A stretch of 64,000 nt of DNA from Riptortus pedestris (Eukaryota > Arthropoda > Insecta > Hemiptera > Alydidae): contig CM032232.1 of the NCBI GenBank assembly GCA_019009955.1, positions 72,098,501 to 72,162,500 of the forward strand. The letters run 5' to 3'. The notes under the pieces are model-generated. The model made no database searches, was not told where the DNA came from, and saw only the letters and a list, made by a program, of their open reading frames with translations. The position numbers and the translations under genes were made by a program. This document shows, piece after piece, positions 1 through 14,407 of the stretch. The first letter of the stretch is position 1, and each line of letters begins with the position of its first letter.

Positions 1-3000
1 AATATTAAATAACTTAAATAATACATAATTAATAAACAAAAACATACTTTTTAAGAGAAGCAATATATTTAAATTAGATTATTGTTTGTTTTTGAGATGC
101 TATGCATGAAATGAGAAAAACAAAAGAGGAAAAGTTAAATTTCCAAAAATACACTTTACGAATTACTAATAGCTATCAATAATAATAGAGAATTGAGAGA
201 TCTAGCTTTCAAAAATTTGAGATAATATTAACCCATCTTTTAATGTTATTAAAACAAATTAAAGGCGAATATTTTTGATTAGAGATTCTAACAAGTACAC
301 ACGATATTATGCTGTGAAAGTAAGTATTTTTATTATGACAATGCTGATTAATTAATTGAAATATACTGGCAAAGTGGTTGGACAAGGAGTAATCATTTCA
401 ACAAAGAAAGAAAAAGGTCTGATGTTCAATGATGCTGATTAAAATATCGGGACTAAATATAAAATAATTATTAAAATCAGCATGTGCCTTCAGATTAGTT
501 GACATCAGATTATAAATACAGTAATTTCAAGATTACTATATTTTGTTTTCTTTTCAGTACAAACTTTACTATATAAAAAATTTCCCTGCATAACACAATA
601 TAAAGATAGAGGGACTATCCCTAACCATTATAATGAATAGTAAAATCAATTAGACATGAACTCCCTAACATCGGAAAGGTTAGCCAGTATAATCTCAAAC
701 CCAAGTTATTTCTAACTCTAGATGAAACCAAAAATTAATATTTTAAGGTTTTATGTTCAACTAATAGTGACTACTCACTTCAATAATAATCAGCTTCTGA
801 TTTAATTAAAAAGAAATAAATAATAAATTTGTTTTTAAAAAAAGAAAGTCTTACACTGTTACTTTGGTCTGTCTCCTGAACTTAAAATAATTTTTAATAT
901 ATAATATATGTTATTTCAGTTTTAATTCACAATTCAATATTACATTTTTAAAAATGGGCAGTTCAGCATTTAAAGAAGGAAATAAATGGAAATTAACAGT
1001 GAATTATATTTACCATAACAATAAAGTATACTGTTTAGGCCAAAGGGCAATTACCCACAAAATATATGAAAATGGATTTTTTTTTCCAGTATTTAATATT
1101 CTTTGTTTATACTAACTGGCAGGAGTCATAAATAGTAGGAAAAATATTCAAAATTGGTAAAAATATATTTTAATTCTTCATTTAACAATGAATGAAAAAG
1201 GGGAAATATAAAATCCCACAAATATGAAAAACCAATGTTTTTCTCAATTTCTTTATTTTCAAGGTTACATCTTTACTATATTTCCGCTATTCAATCTAAC
1301 TCCTAATACCAACAGGAATGTTCATTTTATCAAAACTATATATAAAAAAAATGCTGTACTGCTATTGTCTTTAGACTAATGCATTTTCTTTAAAAGTAAC
1401 TTCCTGTTAGATTCATTTATTTCCTGTAGGTAAATGAAGTTGGCTAGATTGCATAGCCAGAGTTGTAACCTTTAAAATAAAACAAATTGAGACTGACTTT
1501 GGTGTTTCAAGTTTTTGATAAATATACAATTTTGAGTGTCCCTTTAAAAATTAAAATGTTTATGACAATTGTAAAAATGTTGCTTAGTGACGGTAGAAGC
1601 CTTTGGTCTAAACAAGGTAACAAAATGCTGACAACATAAAATAAAATTACAAAGAAAGGAAATTAGAGTTCCTTAATTATATTTTAAATCAATATTCACA
1701 TCCAATGAATTTACGACAATCACAACCTATAATTTAAAATTTGATTCATAGGATAAAAAGCTACATTTCATATAGCTACAAGAAATACACTACAAAATTT
1801 CCTAAAATTCGGAACTCCATTTAAAAACATAAATTGAAATGAAAATAGGGCAGATCTAAGATACAATAGAGAAATAAATAAATTCATAGAAACTAACCAT
1901 AAAAGCTTTGGTATTTATATTCACAGTATGAAAAAAAAAGAAAAAAAAACTTTTAATCTATAAAAAAGATATCTGAATTATATTTTACCCTCTCACTATT
2001 AATAGCTTTATCACAACCTTAGAAGAAAAATATGAAATAAGTAACAAATTTACTCTGAACTACAAAGTTATGGTAATTAACTAACCTTTTACATACTGGT
2101 AGCAATGACCTGTAATGATTCATAGCTCTCCACAAGATAGAGGCAAAGGTCAGGGAACAATAAAAAATAAAAATAATAATAAATTATAGACAATTAATTC
2201 TTATTATACGCTTTCAACCTAATCAGAAGGTACAAGAATAAAATTACATTTGGCGGTTTTAAGAGTACAGTGCAGTAGTCTTCATGTACTATTGATTGGC
2301 AAGAACCTTGACAGAATGTAAAATATTATCACCAAGAATAGATGCTCTATTACCTAAAATATGGATAAAACAATAACCAGTGGCAAGACAAATAATGATA
2401 ATGACAATTGCTTTCAGAAAATAAAATGAAATGAGCAATATCAACTGAAATGTAATTGATGTGTATCTAATAATGAATCTCTACGGTTGTATTAATGTGC
2501 CTTAATCTGGAAGATAAATATGCAATTCATCTTCCAACATGAGTTCAAGATTTTGCCATTTACTTACTACTCTTTGCAATAGTAGAACAACACATCCACA
2601 TACATAATGACACTATAATCTCAGTTTAAATGATTATATATAATTTTCTTCTTTATTAATTTATAAGTTTATGTCTTTAACTGGATAAAAATTAGCTCCA
2701 GCAAGCCTAAGGGCCAACATTTGCCTTAATATAAAGCCTTAGGCATTATATTATGGCAAATGTTAAGCATGAAACATGTAAGAATTTAATGAGGACTGTT
2801 TATTCAGGCTTCCATTTTAATTTGCCAAGCAACTAAAATATTAGATAGCTTTATGTGAATTAATAAAAGACTTTTAGGTTATCATGAAGTGCGTTTAAAA
2901 TACTATTAATACAATTCGAGAGCATAAAATTATTAGACCACACAAAAATCACTAGAAAAAATAAATAATGCTGTTCTCTAGACATAATTATAAAATCTTG

Positions 3001-3124
3001 ACATTGCATATATAAAGAAGTAAATAAGAAAATTCATTTATGTTCAAAAACATTCCGTTGATGTTAAATACGAGTAGAACAATTAAAATTGTTGGTGTAT
3101 GAAGGTGTAACCGTAAATAAATAA

Positions 3125-3184
<60 letters not shown>

Positions 3185-4696
3185 TTTGTATTTGAAAAAA
3201 ATTGAAACTTCATTGATGATGGGAAAAAGTTTTTGAAAATATTGGCAGAGGGATATTCACCTAGACAAATAAAACAACCCCCAGAACCCCCCACACCCAA
3301 AAAAAAACTTATAACTAATTAAAATAGAAGATATAAATTCATGGCAGGTAAAATCAACAAAATTTAAATCTAGATTATGGTTAACAAAAATCCAATGAGG
3401 TATATTTATTAAAAGAAATGATCAATCTCGTAACAGTCTACACTAAAGTGAACATAAACCCTCATTAATTATATTGATTAGTTTTGAATTCAAAGTAATT
3501 AAAACAAAGTTTAAAATTCATCTTGAAAATTTTCTAGTATATAATTAAAACCAAGAAGAAAAAAAAATAACTTATAGTTAAAAGTGTGTTAGTAAATAAA
3601 AATATATGATGGATAATTTCTGTCAGAATATTCTCTGTGAATAGAAAAATATTTTAAAGTATTAAAGCTGAATAATGTAAAGAGGGGAAGGAAACTAGAT
3701 TAAGCAATGATGTAAAGCATAGTATAGATCTCTATTTATTAAAGTACTAAGAATTGAAAATTAATGCTTTTGAAGATAGAATTCTCTCCAAAAATAAATG
3801 CCATAATTATATGACTAATAGATTATATTAAATAATACCCTCGACTTGGATGGAACTGGCTTTCTTTCCTTTTTGAAATATATTCACAATCAAAATTTCA
3901 TCAACAACATTATTTAAAAAATGATCCACAGGAAGATGAAGTAGTCAAAAAATAAGTATTTTTGAGCATTGATTTCTTTCTTTCTAAACATTATTTTTTT
4001 TTACTTAAACACTTTTCCAATTGCCAATTTTCAATTATTTTAAAAGAAATAAATCTGTGAAAGTAAAATAATTAGTCCTAAAAGCAGTACCAGTAGAAAT
4101 TATAAATTAAAAACTACAATTATTCATAATAATAAAAAAAAAAGTTAAATAATTACATCCACTATTCATATTCAAAGGAAGAAGTGTTAGTTTTTTTTTA
4201 AATAATATAAATTGTATCTACTAAAACATACAAATTAAATTAAAATTAATTTAGGGAAATAACTGCCTCCTGCATTTCAATTGAGTTGTGCAAGAGAATG
4301 GTAAAACAAATCTTTGGCATGACTAAAATTTTAAGCACTAGGAATATCAGTGCTGGATCATAAAAATTTAATATCTTTATAATACCATGTAAGGTTAAAA
4401 ATGATTTTACAACCGTAATGAAGAAAAATATCCAATTAAAGGCTCTTTTGAGCATATAGGAGTTATTTAAGTTTTCGGCTTATTTTCTTGTTTGTTTTTT
4501 TTGTTTTTTTTCAGACTTCAGTTAAAATGTATACATAATTATTTATATACATTCTCATTAATGTTGAGAATATATGCATATGTATACAAATGTGAACATA
4601 CATATGCACATAACTATACGTAAATCTAAGGGAAAATAGTTTAAATAAATAAATAAATTAATAATCTGAAACTACTGAGATAAAAGGTAGTAGTGA
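1..4696. other. 3' flank of the Rac-type GTPase gene; no gene seen
   Basis: Very AT-rich DNA downstream of the GTPase stop codon. It probably holds the 3' UTR and then intergenic sequence, but the transcript end cannot be fixed: the first minus-strand AATAAA below the stop that I noticed lies near 3735, about 1 kb away, and there are others beyond. The only clear repeat is a (TA)n microsatellite at about 3130-3178. Short open frames here are AT-rich, lack family resemblance and are not supported as genes. Confidence 0.6.
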
Positions 4697-7600
4697 CTAG
4701 AGAATAGAGCACTTGCGCTGCCTCCGTCTCTGTGGTTCAGGTCGCAATACTGCACGAACAGCTTCATCAAATACCTATAACAGACAGAACGTTACAAAAG
4801 TATATTTCTTGTATATCATTCATAACAGTTTGTACCAACACTTTCAGCCACTTCCCCTAAGCTAAACAAAGAAGCTATTACAAGTCTTGTAAGGCAGAGT
4901 AAACATGCATAAAATAAAATTTGTCTTTCTTCAGGACTCTCTACCTGGTAACACTAAGGTTGCTAAAATGAAGAGGTGTGAAAGCCCTGTAGTTGAACAG
5001 CCAACACTAATTGAATGAATTTTGCATTTGATACTTATTCTTCTTGACATAAATATTTTTTTAATACTTACTGAAATCATCTTTCTTTCACAGTGGCAAA
5101 ATATATTGGATATGTTTTTCATATTTCAGACATTTTCTATTAATAAAACCCTCCCCCCCAAAAAATAAGGAAATTAGCGAGTATTAACTCTGAAACTTTT
5201 TCAAATAAAAGAAATATAATTTCAAATTAATATAAAAAAAAATGATGCTCCATAAAAACTCAAAATACATGATCAATGATCGGTGGTACATGATCAATAA
5301 AAAAAAAAAAAAAAAAGACAGGTGGCCAGTTCTTATTCATATTGTCCACGCATTTAAATAATGATCTTCTAATTACTTGGTCTATAACAAATGTATCATT
5401 TGCTCCCCCCCCCCCCTTTTAGTGGCCACTCATATTTAGCCAAGTAAGTGGCTTTCGCAGCTATCTGGTGATTATAACAATAAACATGAGCATGCTGCTT
5501 TCTCTCTTTTACATTTACAGTCAGACACCCTTATTTCCCACAACTTCAGTTATATACCCTGGAACCTTTTCAATCTGAGTCTCTAAAGTTGTCATTAATT
5601 TGCGTTCCTTTGAACCAGCACTCAATTGCAATGTCATATACATGCATCACATGCTATTCAAATAAAATATATAGGAGTACGTAAGATACATGTAATGCAA
5701 TTTTTTAATGCAGCAAAATGCTAAAGCTGAACATTAATAAACCAGTTTCTATTATATTAAAGTATAATTATTTTACATCAACCACAAAAATTAATGAATA
5801 AACTAGCCTATTAATTTCTTATTATAGAATGTATATAAAAAAGCTGGCTACAACCAGTGGAACTGGCCTTGAGAATGTTGTGTGTTGGAGGGATTGGGGA
5901 CTCGATCTCTAGCTGGGGCATCACAGAAGAGGATTAATATTTGAGTAACATTGTTCACACCTGCTGAGATTCGAACTTTGATATCTTGGATATCAGTACC
6001 CTACTAATTGTTACTAGTCCACTACTCTACTAATTGAGATACAGGCATTGCTATGACTCAAGTGTTTTCCGTCATAAATGCCAATAAAATACACATACTT
6101 AAAGGGTCAGTTAGAGAATTAATGCTCCCAGATATTAACTAAAATACTTTAAACTGTAAACAATTTTTTATTCAAAATTACTTTACAATGGATTACCTAC
6201 TTCAACATCTATTTTATTTTTAGAGGATAAGTAGAGGAAGTTTTATAAATTTATAGGAGAGTTTACCTGTTTAAGGCCTCTTTGGGTAAGTGCCGAACAC
6301 TCCATATACTTGACGGCACGGATTTTATTCGCTAATTTCTGACCCTGCTCCCTTTTGATAGGTGATAATCCTTGCTCCACGAGGGCACTAAGAGTTTCTC
6401 TGTCTTCACGTAAGTCTATTTTGGTGCCTATAAAAGTATATAAAAAAAGTAATTAGCATTAACAATTAAGTAACAGAAAGAATTTAATGAACATAATCCA
6501 TAAGGATCTGGAGTTATGTTTGTATTCAAATCACTCAAAGAAAAAAAAAAGCAAGAGGGCATACGAAATAAATAAATGTCTTAGTCATTGAAACTCTAGG
6601 TAAGCCCTTAACATTTTTATTTCTTTGGATACTTTTTTGTATTGTAAAAAAATTCATTTTGTGCAGGACTTCAAATAAAAGATGACCTCTGTAAATAGTT
6701 CAGTGTGTGGAAGGTGATATAAAAAACAAAATACTAAAATCAGATTACCAAAAGTAATACTTATGTATGTAATTACTTACTAATAACATACTCAATTTTC
6801 ATCCCACCAATTCCTTTTACGTCGTCCAATAGTAAATCTGGGTGTTTAAAATCTCTGTACTTTAACTATTGGCTTCAAGAAAAGAAAGCACAATATTGGT
6901 TAAAAATAAAATTGTGACACAGTAAATCACTAATGAACAGAATAATAGAGGTAAAATCCGTTAAATATATTCCAAATTCCAAATAATCTTCAATATCTAA
7001 AGTCTAAACCTAGTCGGTTGCAGCCATTAGATTCTTTACTCTTTTTTCTTTAACAAATATGGTTTCTTCTATTTTGAAACTTCATAGAAGATACTTTTTA
7101 TCACGAAATCATCCTACTTACAGAACGACAGCATTTTATGACGATTGCTCCTATTTATTTCCTTGATGTTATTTCTCTACTGTTTTGTCGCCAATATGAC
7201 TTTCACATATTATTATAGAAATAAAGCTCCACTATTACAACATTTTTTTTTAGTGAGGTTTGAATTATTAATATTTCTATTTGATACTGATATAACTACT
7301 TAATCATAAATTTGACTAATTTCCCTGAGTATTCTGTTGTAGGAAAATATACTTGTATTATAACAAAAATGCTAGGGTAACAAATCAACTTATTACCTTA
7401 CCACACCTTAAGATTATTTTGAAATCATCTGAAGAGTTCTCTCTCCCTTTCCCTTCTAGCCTAGCTTAAACTCGAAAGGTATATACTATATCCACTCATT
7501 TCTAACTTAGGCTTAACTTGCAGCAACATGTCCTAGGTTCCTATTCACCATGCAACGTTTTCCGAGAATGAATTGCTTTTAGACAAATAGTATAAATACA

Positions 7601-10600
7601 TAACAATCAAATTTAACTTTCTCTCATGTAAGGACTAGTCTATACAGAAGAATGTGTGGTCTCATTGTTCTTATATCCATCACTAGAAAGAAAGTTCTTT
7701 TCTTGGTTGTCCAAGTAGCTATTCAATTTCTTATTATATGCAATAACTGAAGAAAGATAGATATAGATATATAAATTGTGCTTTGCAATTTATTTAGCCA
7801 CAAAATTAATTAAAATGATGGGTGGCATCCCCATATTGAAAACTGGTTCTAAGGAAAGGAGACTATAGTCGGACATGTGCTAGCTTGCTAGCTGAGCTTA
7901 GATTTGTCCACTGACAGCTAAGGATCAGTGGTAAGCTTGAGCTTCACTGACACAACTGTAACATCTCCAAAATAATAAATAATAATAAAATAGGGTTCTT
8001 GCTGAAGGATGATAGGTACATTCCAATCTAAAGTTAGATAGGAATATGACCAAAAAGAAACAATAAACAAGTGTTTTTCAACAATTTGAACATGTCATAA
8101 ATATATATATATATTGGATGAAGAGACTGATTATATATTTTTATCAAAATGACAAAAGAATATCATTACTGGTATTACTCACCAACAAGAATCATTGGTG
8201 CATCAGGGCAGTGATGTTTAATTTCAGGATACCATTTGGATGTAACATTTTCAAATGATGAAGGACTAGTTACACTGAAGCAAATAAGAAATACGTCTGT
8301 CTGTAAAAGAAAAAAAAATACTTTACCCAATTATGGTGGCAGGAAAGATATAGCACATGTTAAGTAAAACTAGTGATCCCTTACTATACTTTATTTTCGA
8401 TTCAATGATTACTCAGAGAAATGCAAGACGATTACTAGTTTCTATTTAATCCATAGTTTAAAGAAAACAAAAACTTTTCGTTATAATTAAGACTAGTAGA
8501 GCTTCCAGTCATTGACATTTTGATATAAAAATGGTTTCCCATCGAAATATGAAGATTACCTTAATTTAACTTTAGCTGTAAATAATATGATCCAAATCGG
8601 TTCAGTCATTCCCTTGTAACACCATTAAAGGAGGAGGTAGCGTCTGGAGTCAGAAGTTAAACTTTTGAATTTCATTTTCTAAACACATTTTATTATGTTC
8701 ATAATATGTACTAACTCTATGCACATTATACGTAGTGCCTTAGAGTAGTTGAGAAACAAACATTTATTAACACATTAAGCCAGAGAGACACCAATCATAT
8801 CAAGTAAAATATTAAGCCAATTGACTATTTCTCCATCTCATAATTATTGAAAGTAGGTCTCTAATCTCAGGTATTTATCACTCTCCATTTAAATTAACTT
8901 CTACTATACCTAAACTTATGACATTTTAATTCAACTTAGAAGTTCACAAGATCTCACTCCCTTCCTGGTGGGTTCAACAATTGTGAATGGGAAAATGAGT
9001 TAGAGAGTTGAATATAAACATTTTTCCCAAAAATGTTAATTCAATAGTAATCCTCTCCAATCCTTTCATTTTAGAGAGGTAAAGAATAATCAATGCTATA
9101 CAAAATTTGTTCCTGATTTTGAGAATTATCTCCCTTCAGTTCCAGATTCAGAGTTTCAAATCTTGAGGAGCACTAATTAAAAATAGTAAAATATCACACT
9201 GAAATAAGGAATAAATTCTCCGATAAACTTTATGAAAGAATGCTGAAGGTTAATTTTTTCTTTCTTAATTGGACAAAACACAATCTTGATGCATCACGAC
9301 TGATAGTTTTCCGATTGATGCATCATCTTGTGCATTCCGTACAAATTTAAAAAATTGATTTAATTAATATTTTTGCTGGAGGGTGGGAGAAATAGAATAA
9401 ACTGAAGAGCATACTGTCTAAATCTGGAGAGTTGAACTCTGGCATACTGAGTTATTGAAGTATTTATGCTTTAGTTTCAAACTAAACCACAACTCATGAG
9501 GAAAAAAGAAAGTAAACAATTTAACTTGAAATTTAACTCTCTCTTCCAAAAATCTAAATAGCTGAGATAGTTAATTAAATTCAGTTCATAAGAATTGTGA
9601 AAGGATGAATGATGATGATGCCAACGAGTTTGTTTACAGGAGGTCAAAACTTGCCAAGCAGGTCAAGGTCAATAAGCTTCTTTCAATTTTCATATTCTTG
9701 CTGTAAAAATATAAATGTGGGATGGACATAATGAAACTATTTGTATAGTTATCAAAGAAAATGAACTCTTAACTTAACAAGGATATTAAGTTTAAATAGT
9801 CTGTGCAGCCTGAAAGATAGTTGAAAACAATTCACCTTGCGTTTCCGTTTCTACCCGAATGGAAAAAGGGTAATTGAATTAAGTAGTAATTTTACCTGTG
9901 GATAAGATAATGGTCGAAGTCTATCGTAGTCTTCTTGTCCTGCAGTATCCCAAAGGCCCAGGCTAACGGGTATCCCATCAACAACCATTGGAGCTGAATA
10001 ATTGTCAAATCTGCAATTAATGATAAAAATTAAAAACATTAGCAACTAAAAATATTATAAATACAACCATTAATATTTTTATTCAAACTGGTCAAATATC
10101 AATTGCTAGGCTTCCAAAAGTTAAAGGAAGTATTGTGATCTCAAAAATTTCTGGTTTTCAGATTTTCCTAAAACCAATTTTGACTACCCTCAGCCTGATG
10201 TCAGTATGTATCTTGTATAACTCAAAAACTGCTTGCCTTTGAATATTGACATTTCAGATAAGGGAATGTTTTAACATCTAGTTAAGCACCTCTCCTTTTG
10301 AACGAAATTGACTATGTGGGAGAGACCATTTAATGGGGGCAGAAATAAAAAAAATGCCAATTTCCCCGTATATATTAGATACAAAAAAAATATATAGGAC
10401 ATTTTTGTAATATATTATGAAAAGATCTGTAAATTATGTTCTAAGATATTTTTCGATCTGATGGATTGGAACAGAGATCTCGTATATCGCTTACAAATGA
10501 AGTGTAGCTAACACATATTTTTTATTTATTTAATAGGAGCACAAGGAAGTCATGTAGTGCCAAAATCAGAAGTTATTTTAGTGCATAAAATAAAAAAAAG

Positions 10601-11990
10601 TAAATATTTCAAAATCGAAGACATGAACATATTTTTTTCAGACTGTTACCTTTACACGGCCAACTAATAACTAAAAAGTTGATCTTGGCATACAGACTTT
10701 ATTTTTGTTTTATAAATGTCCCTTCGCCCCTCCCTTAGTAGATTTTAATAAAAAGGGGAGGAGCATAACTAGACATTATAACAACCCCGGATATGAAATT
10801 TCAACTGCTAATAATGACTACCATCCATATTGAGTTCTTTGTTCATATTATGAATAGACTCTTGATTATTATGCACAGTCCAGAGTGTTAGTTCCATAAT
10901 TTAAATTCACATACATCTGTTTTTAATTTTTCAAATTCTGGTTACTATATTTTTATAGAGCACCAAGTTCTAGTTAAATTTAAATCAATTTAATAAACTG
11001 TTTACAAAGTTTCAATTCAAACTGATAATGTTGCTTCTGCTGAAACACAAATCTACAGAACAAACTACAGAAATCCACTGGATCTAAAAAGTAATAAATA
11101 ATAATAGTCAAATGAATTACAAATGAATTTAAAGTCTTTGCAACAATAATACCATGGGCTTTCTGGAGGCTCTCATTTAATCATTAATACCTTAAGAAAC
11201 ATAACTGGGCTAGAGAAATTATGTGGGAAGTGGGTATTATCTATTTGTCACTAGGTTAAAACAATGAATCACTACATGACATCCATGCGACACAAACACG
11301 CACATATGTGATGTGTGTGAATATTCCATACTATTTTATAGGAGAGAATACAGATGCAAGGAAAAAGTAATAAAGACTTCAACGGAACACTTCAATTCAA
11401 CCAAAAATATAATCTACAGACAAAGAGAATCTTTTCTAGTTTTATCAACATTCATTTCTCATTATAAACATGTGTGTATTTTAACATGAGTGCCAATTAA
11501 AAATATATGGGGAATTGTAATTTTTTAAATATTCTGTTTCTTTCAAAATCTGAAAATTTAAGTAGCACTATATAATTTATCAAACACATAACTTTTTGTT
11601 TTAAAATTAATAAAAGCTGTATCATTAAGGAATAAAGACAGACACAAAGTGAAAGACTTGAACATTTTAAAAATTATGATTATCTTGACATTTACTTAGT
11701 TTTACAAAACAAGTCAAAATTAGGATGTATGAGTTATGTGTCTCAAATATCATATAAATGAAGAAAGTAATCCAATACTTTATAAAAGCCAAGATTGACA
11801 GTATCATAGGATTTATAAAGATAAAACAAATGTGACACCTTTATGGCAACAAACTATGTAAAAAGTCAACTTACACTGTAGGTACATATTCACCAGGAAA
11901 ACTATCAGTCGTGTATGAAATTAACATACAGGTCTTTCCAACTGTTCCATCACCAACAACAACACACTTTATTGGCCGCCCGGAAGACAT
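4697..11990 (-). CDS. Mtl: Rac-family small GTPase, Mtl/mig-2/RhoG type (five exons, 195 aa)
   Basis: Coding exons on the minus strand: 11875-11990, 9896-10010, 8183-8300, 6267-6427 and 4697-4774. Phases join exactly (116+115, then 118+161, then 78 nt) to give 195 codons plus TAG. The product begins [20 protein letters not shown]. Visible: P-loop G13-T20 (GDGTVGKT), effector loop YVPTVFDNYSA, switch II DTAGQED with the catalytic glutamine at about residue 64, guanine-specificity motifs TKID (about 118-121) and CSAL (about 160), a polybasic stretch RRRQRK, and a C-terminal CSIL box that predicts geranylgeranylation and membrane attachment. The threonine in the P-loop and the LREDRETLS insert-region wording fit the Mtl/mig-2 group better than Rac1 or Cdc42. 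Known family role: actin remodelling, cell migration and axon guidance. A run TATTTTTAG about 15 nt upstream of the ATG could be an acceptor for a non-coding 5' exon (inference). Confidence 0.96.
4775..6266 (-). other. intron 4 of the GTPase gene
   Basis: Bounded by donor GTAAAC after the CAG codon at 6267 and an acceptor TATAG before 4774. It holds a minus-strand tRNA-derived SINE-like unit (about 5860-6065), a poly-A run near 5300 and a poly-C run near 5405. No further coding signal seen. Confidence 0.85.
5860..6065 (-). mobile_element. tRNA-derived SINE-like unit, family 2
   Basis: On the minus strand the head reads like a tRNA: an A-box-like segment ATCTCAATTAGTAGAGTAGT and, about 50 nt on, a B box GTTCGAATCTC. 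It runs on into a non-tRNA body containing CCCAGCTAGAGATCGAGTCC. This head differs from the common SINE elsewhere in the window. The anticodon arm does not look like a functional tRNA, so a SINE or tRNA pseudogene is more likely than a tRNA gene. Confidence 0.5.
6428..8182 (-). other. intron 3 of the GTPase gene
   Basis: Phase-1 intron with donor GTGAGT at the 8182 side and acceptor TTTTATAG at the 6428 side. Unique-looking AT-rich DNA; a short (TA)n tract lies at about 8099-8114. Nothing else recognisable. Confidence 0.85.
8301..9895 (-). other. intron 2 of the GTPase gene
   Basis: Phase-0 intron, donor GTAAAA after PLSYPQ and acceptor TTTTACAG before TDVFLI. No repeat or coding signal stands out. 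Confidence 0.85.
10011..11874 (-). other. intron 1 of the GTPase gene
   Basis: Phase-2 intron splitting the valine before FDNYSA, donor GTAAGT and acceptor TTGCAG. It contains one copy (about 10105-10330) of a dispersed repeat that recurs upstream at about 13105-13400. Confidence 0.85.
10105..10330 (+). repeat. dispersed repeat E, copy 1
   Basis: Shares an ordered series of blocks with 13105-13400: a 'cc.aaa.cca.ttttgact' block, 'gtcagta' and 'gtatt.cat', 'aacatctagt.a..cacct', and 'tt.gaacgaaattga'. Roughly 70-75% similar by eye. No terminal repeats seen. Confidence 0.45.
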
Positions 11991-13912
11991 TTTATGTCTT
12001 TAGAACTAAAAATACCAACAATATGCTATAACAACCAAAATCAAGTGAATAAAATAAATCTTATTAACAGCTCAAGTGTGAAAAACATTTAAATAGTCAA
12101 AGCTGATTGTCTTATCAGAATAATGTCTTGATAAATAATCTTTGACTAATTCAAGGCAGATTGATAACACAAGGTAACGCTCGAATTAATTAGGTAAATC
12201 AGTTATTACCATTCAAAACCAATGTAAGAGTACGATTTCACTTAATATATTACTTAAAAATCTATATGAATTTCAGATTTCAACTAAAAACTACTCATCC
12301 CTATGTATTGTTCTAAGATAAACTTCCATCCTGCCTCCTCTAGTGACTTGTCAGTGTTGCTCGCCGGTAACAATCGTTACTAGGATGACATTGTTTTATT
12401 TCACATTTGAGTATTTTCAGAAAACTCATAGGCAATTAAAAAAAAGGGTTTGATCTACATTCAGGCAAAACACTCAACATTTTAACCTATTTATGAAAGA
12501 AATAGAGGGGGCTTATTCATATGAAGAGATTATTTTTGTTTTTTTATTTAGGAAAAGTGCATTAAGTAAGTTATAATAATGTTGAAATAGATAATTTTAT
12601 CTAGAAATAGATAAATTAATCTGGGTGTAGGAAAGAATTATTAATGAATTATCATTTCATTAAAACAATGGCCTTAGCCGGCACCCCAGCTCATTTGTTT
12701 GAAAGCAATTGGCCTAAACAAATCTTCAGCAGTTATCAATTATTTTATCATTGATTAAATTAAAATTGTAACAGCGGAATTAAGTGGTAAGATACTGTGC
12801 ACTGTGTATATCAAAAAGGAATAGTCCAATATGATTTATTTATTAACATTTTTTAAAAGTAAACAGCCTTTAACAGAAACTACCTACTTGAAGTTGTCGT
12901 AGAGTAATTAAATTATTAAAACTGACAAAAAATGAGGTACATTCAAATTTATAAGTATTAGAAAACTTAAAAAAAAAAAAAAAAAAACAAAGGATAGTTT
13001 TAGGTTCCAGTTGGCGAAAAACTCTTCCAAACGCACGCTTACAAACACCTAAAAGTTTGGCATCTAAAAATGATGTTATAAATACAATTTTAATCATTGT
13101 TTTCAAACTGATGAAGTATTGAGTGGTAGGCTTAGAAATGAGGCCCGAACACGTTTACTTCTTTGTAAGAAAGGAAGTCTTATTAATTTTGAGTCTTCAG
13201 CCGAACTGTCTGCTTTGACATACCCTAAACCCATTTTGACTCGCCTCGGCCTACAGTCAGTATTTGCATGTATTGCATTGCTGAAAAACCGCTAGCCTTA
13301 TAATGTTATAATTTCAGCTTTGGGATTGTTGTAACATCTAGTCATTTACCTGCTCTTTCGAACGAAATTGATGTTGCATGAAAAATATTTGATGTCGACA
13401 CAAGGAGAAATTTGCAATTTTTTCTCTGCAAAGAGTATAATTAGCATTCAAATAGATATAACACTCAATATTTTAACTTATTTATGATAATATTCAATAA
13501 GAGAAATCGAGGGGGATTATTCATGTAACGAGATAATATAAAATTTGTTTCTTAGGATAAAGTACATTAAATAGTAACATGAAATTTGAGCAGCATTCTC
13601 GTCATCTCCAAGACAGGATAGGTGAAATTTTGAGTAGGACATTTTTGAAAACCACATCATGAATTCATTCTCTTATTATAAACGTGAATGATCAAGTGAG
13701 GAGTATTTTGAATAGCAGTTAATACGATTTTGCAATGTAATCTTTTGGTAGAAAATTGTAATAATTTGGCAGAAAATTATGATTGAATTGAATAAATTCT
13801 TCCTGAGCTGAAGGCAGGTCAACACTTGATGTGTATTTATATTTCTTGTTTGTAGTCAGCCCTTACTGTGCAGGTGTAATTTACAAGATTACGTCTAGCT
13901 GCGTTACTATAT
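11991..13912. other. upstream region of the GTPase gene
   Basis: AT-rich flank with two related blocks (about 12425-12570 and 13415-13580) and one copy of repeat E (13105-13400). The GTPase promoter and any 5' non-coding exon should lie here or further upstream, but no TATA or initiator motif can be singled out. Confidence 0.5.
13105..13400 (+). repeat. dispersed repeat E, copy 2
   Basis: Related to 10105-10330 (see that entry). It is followed directly at 13415-13580 by a block also found at 12425-12570: both contain 'acactcaa.attttaac.tatttatga', 'gaaat.gaggggg.ttattcat' and 'agtacattaa' or a close variant. The two blocks may belong to one longer repeat. Confidence 0.45.
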
Positions 13913-13915
13913 ACA

Positions 13916-14404
13916 AAAGTCCGTCACGCAGGGGCTGCGTAAACTAAGCAGATTTCAATAAAAGAGAAATCCGCCTAATAACAGCAGTAGTAGTAAGGAA
14001 TCTCTAAACCTATTCACGATGGACGAATAGTAACCAAAACGGCCCGCGCTAACTCTCAGGGGAGAATCCCGAACATAGCCGACTCCTGCCGACCACACAC
14101 ATGCATAAAAATGCAAATGTCTCGGTTAATATTCTAGATACAGAATAAATGTATAGAACAATATTTATAGTAAATTTAATTTGCGATAAGATTGGTTCTA
14201 TACAATTTTTCGATCCGATGCATAACAACGGGGATAATTTGCATTTTCAACAATCCCCACCTCTAAACCCTCCCTCCCTCTAGTCCGATTTCAGCCATTA
14301 ACGACTTGATCTGTCTTTTTACATAAAACGGTTAAATATCGAGTTTCGTAACGATCAAACAAAAATTACGACCGCTAGAGCGTTAACAGACAAATATCTA
14401 TATA
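13916..14404 (+). mobile_element. family A element, 3'-truncated copy
   Basis: Begins with TCCGTCACGCAGGGGCTGCG preceded by AAAAG. It carries the family A body (CTCGGTTAATATTC, TTTTTCGATCCGA, GCGACCGCTAGAGC-like block) and stops in a short TA tract that abuts the next copy at 14408. The 3' hairpin end is absent. Confidence 0.75.
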
Positions 14405-14407
14405 TAA

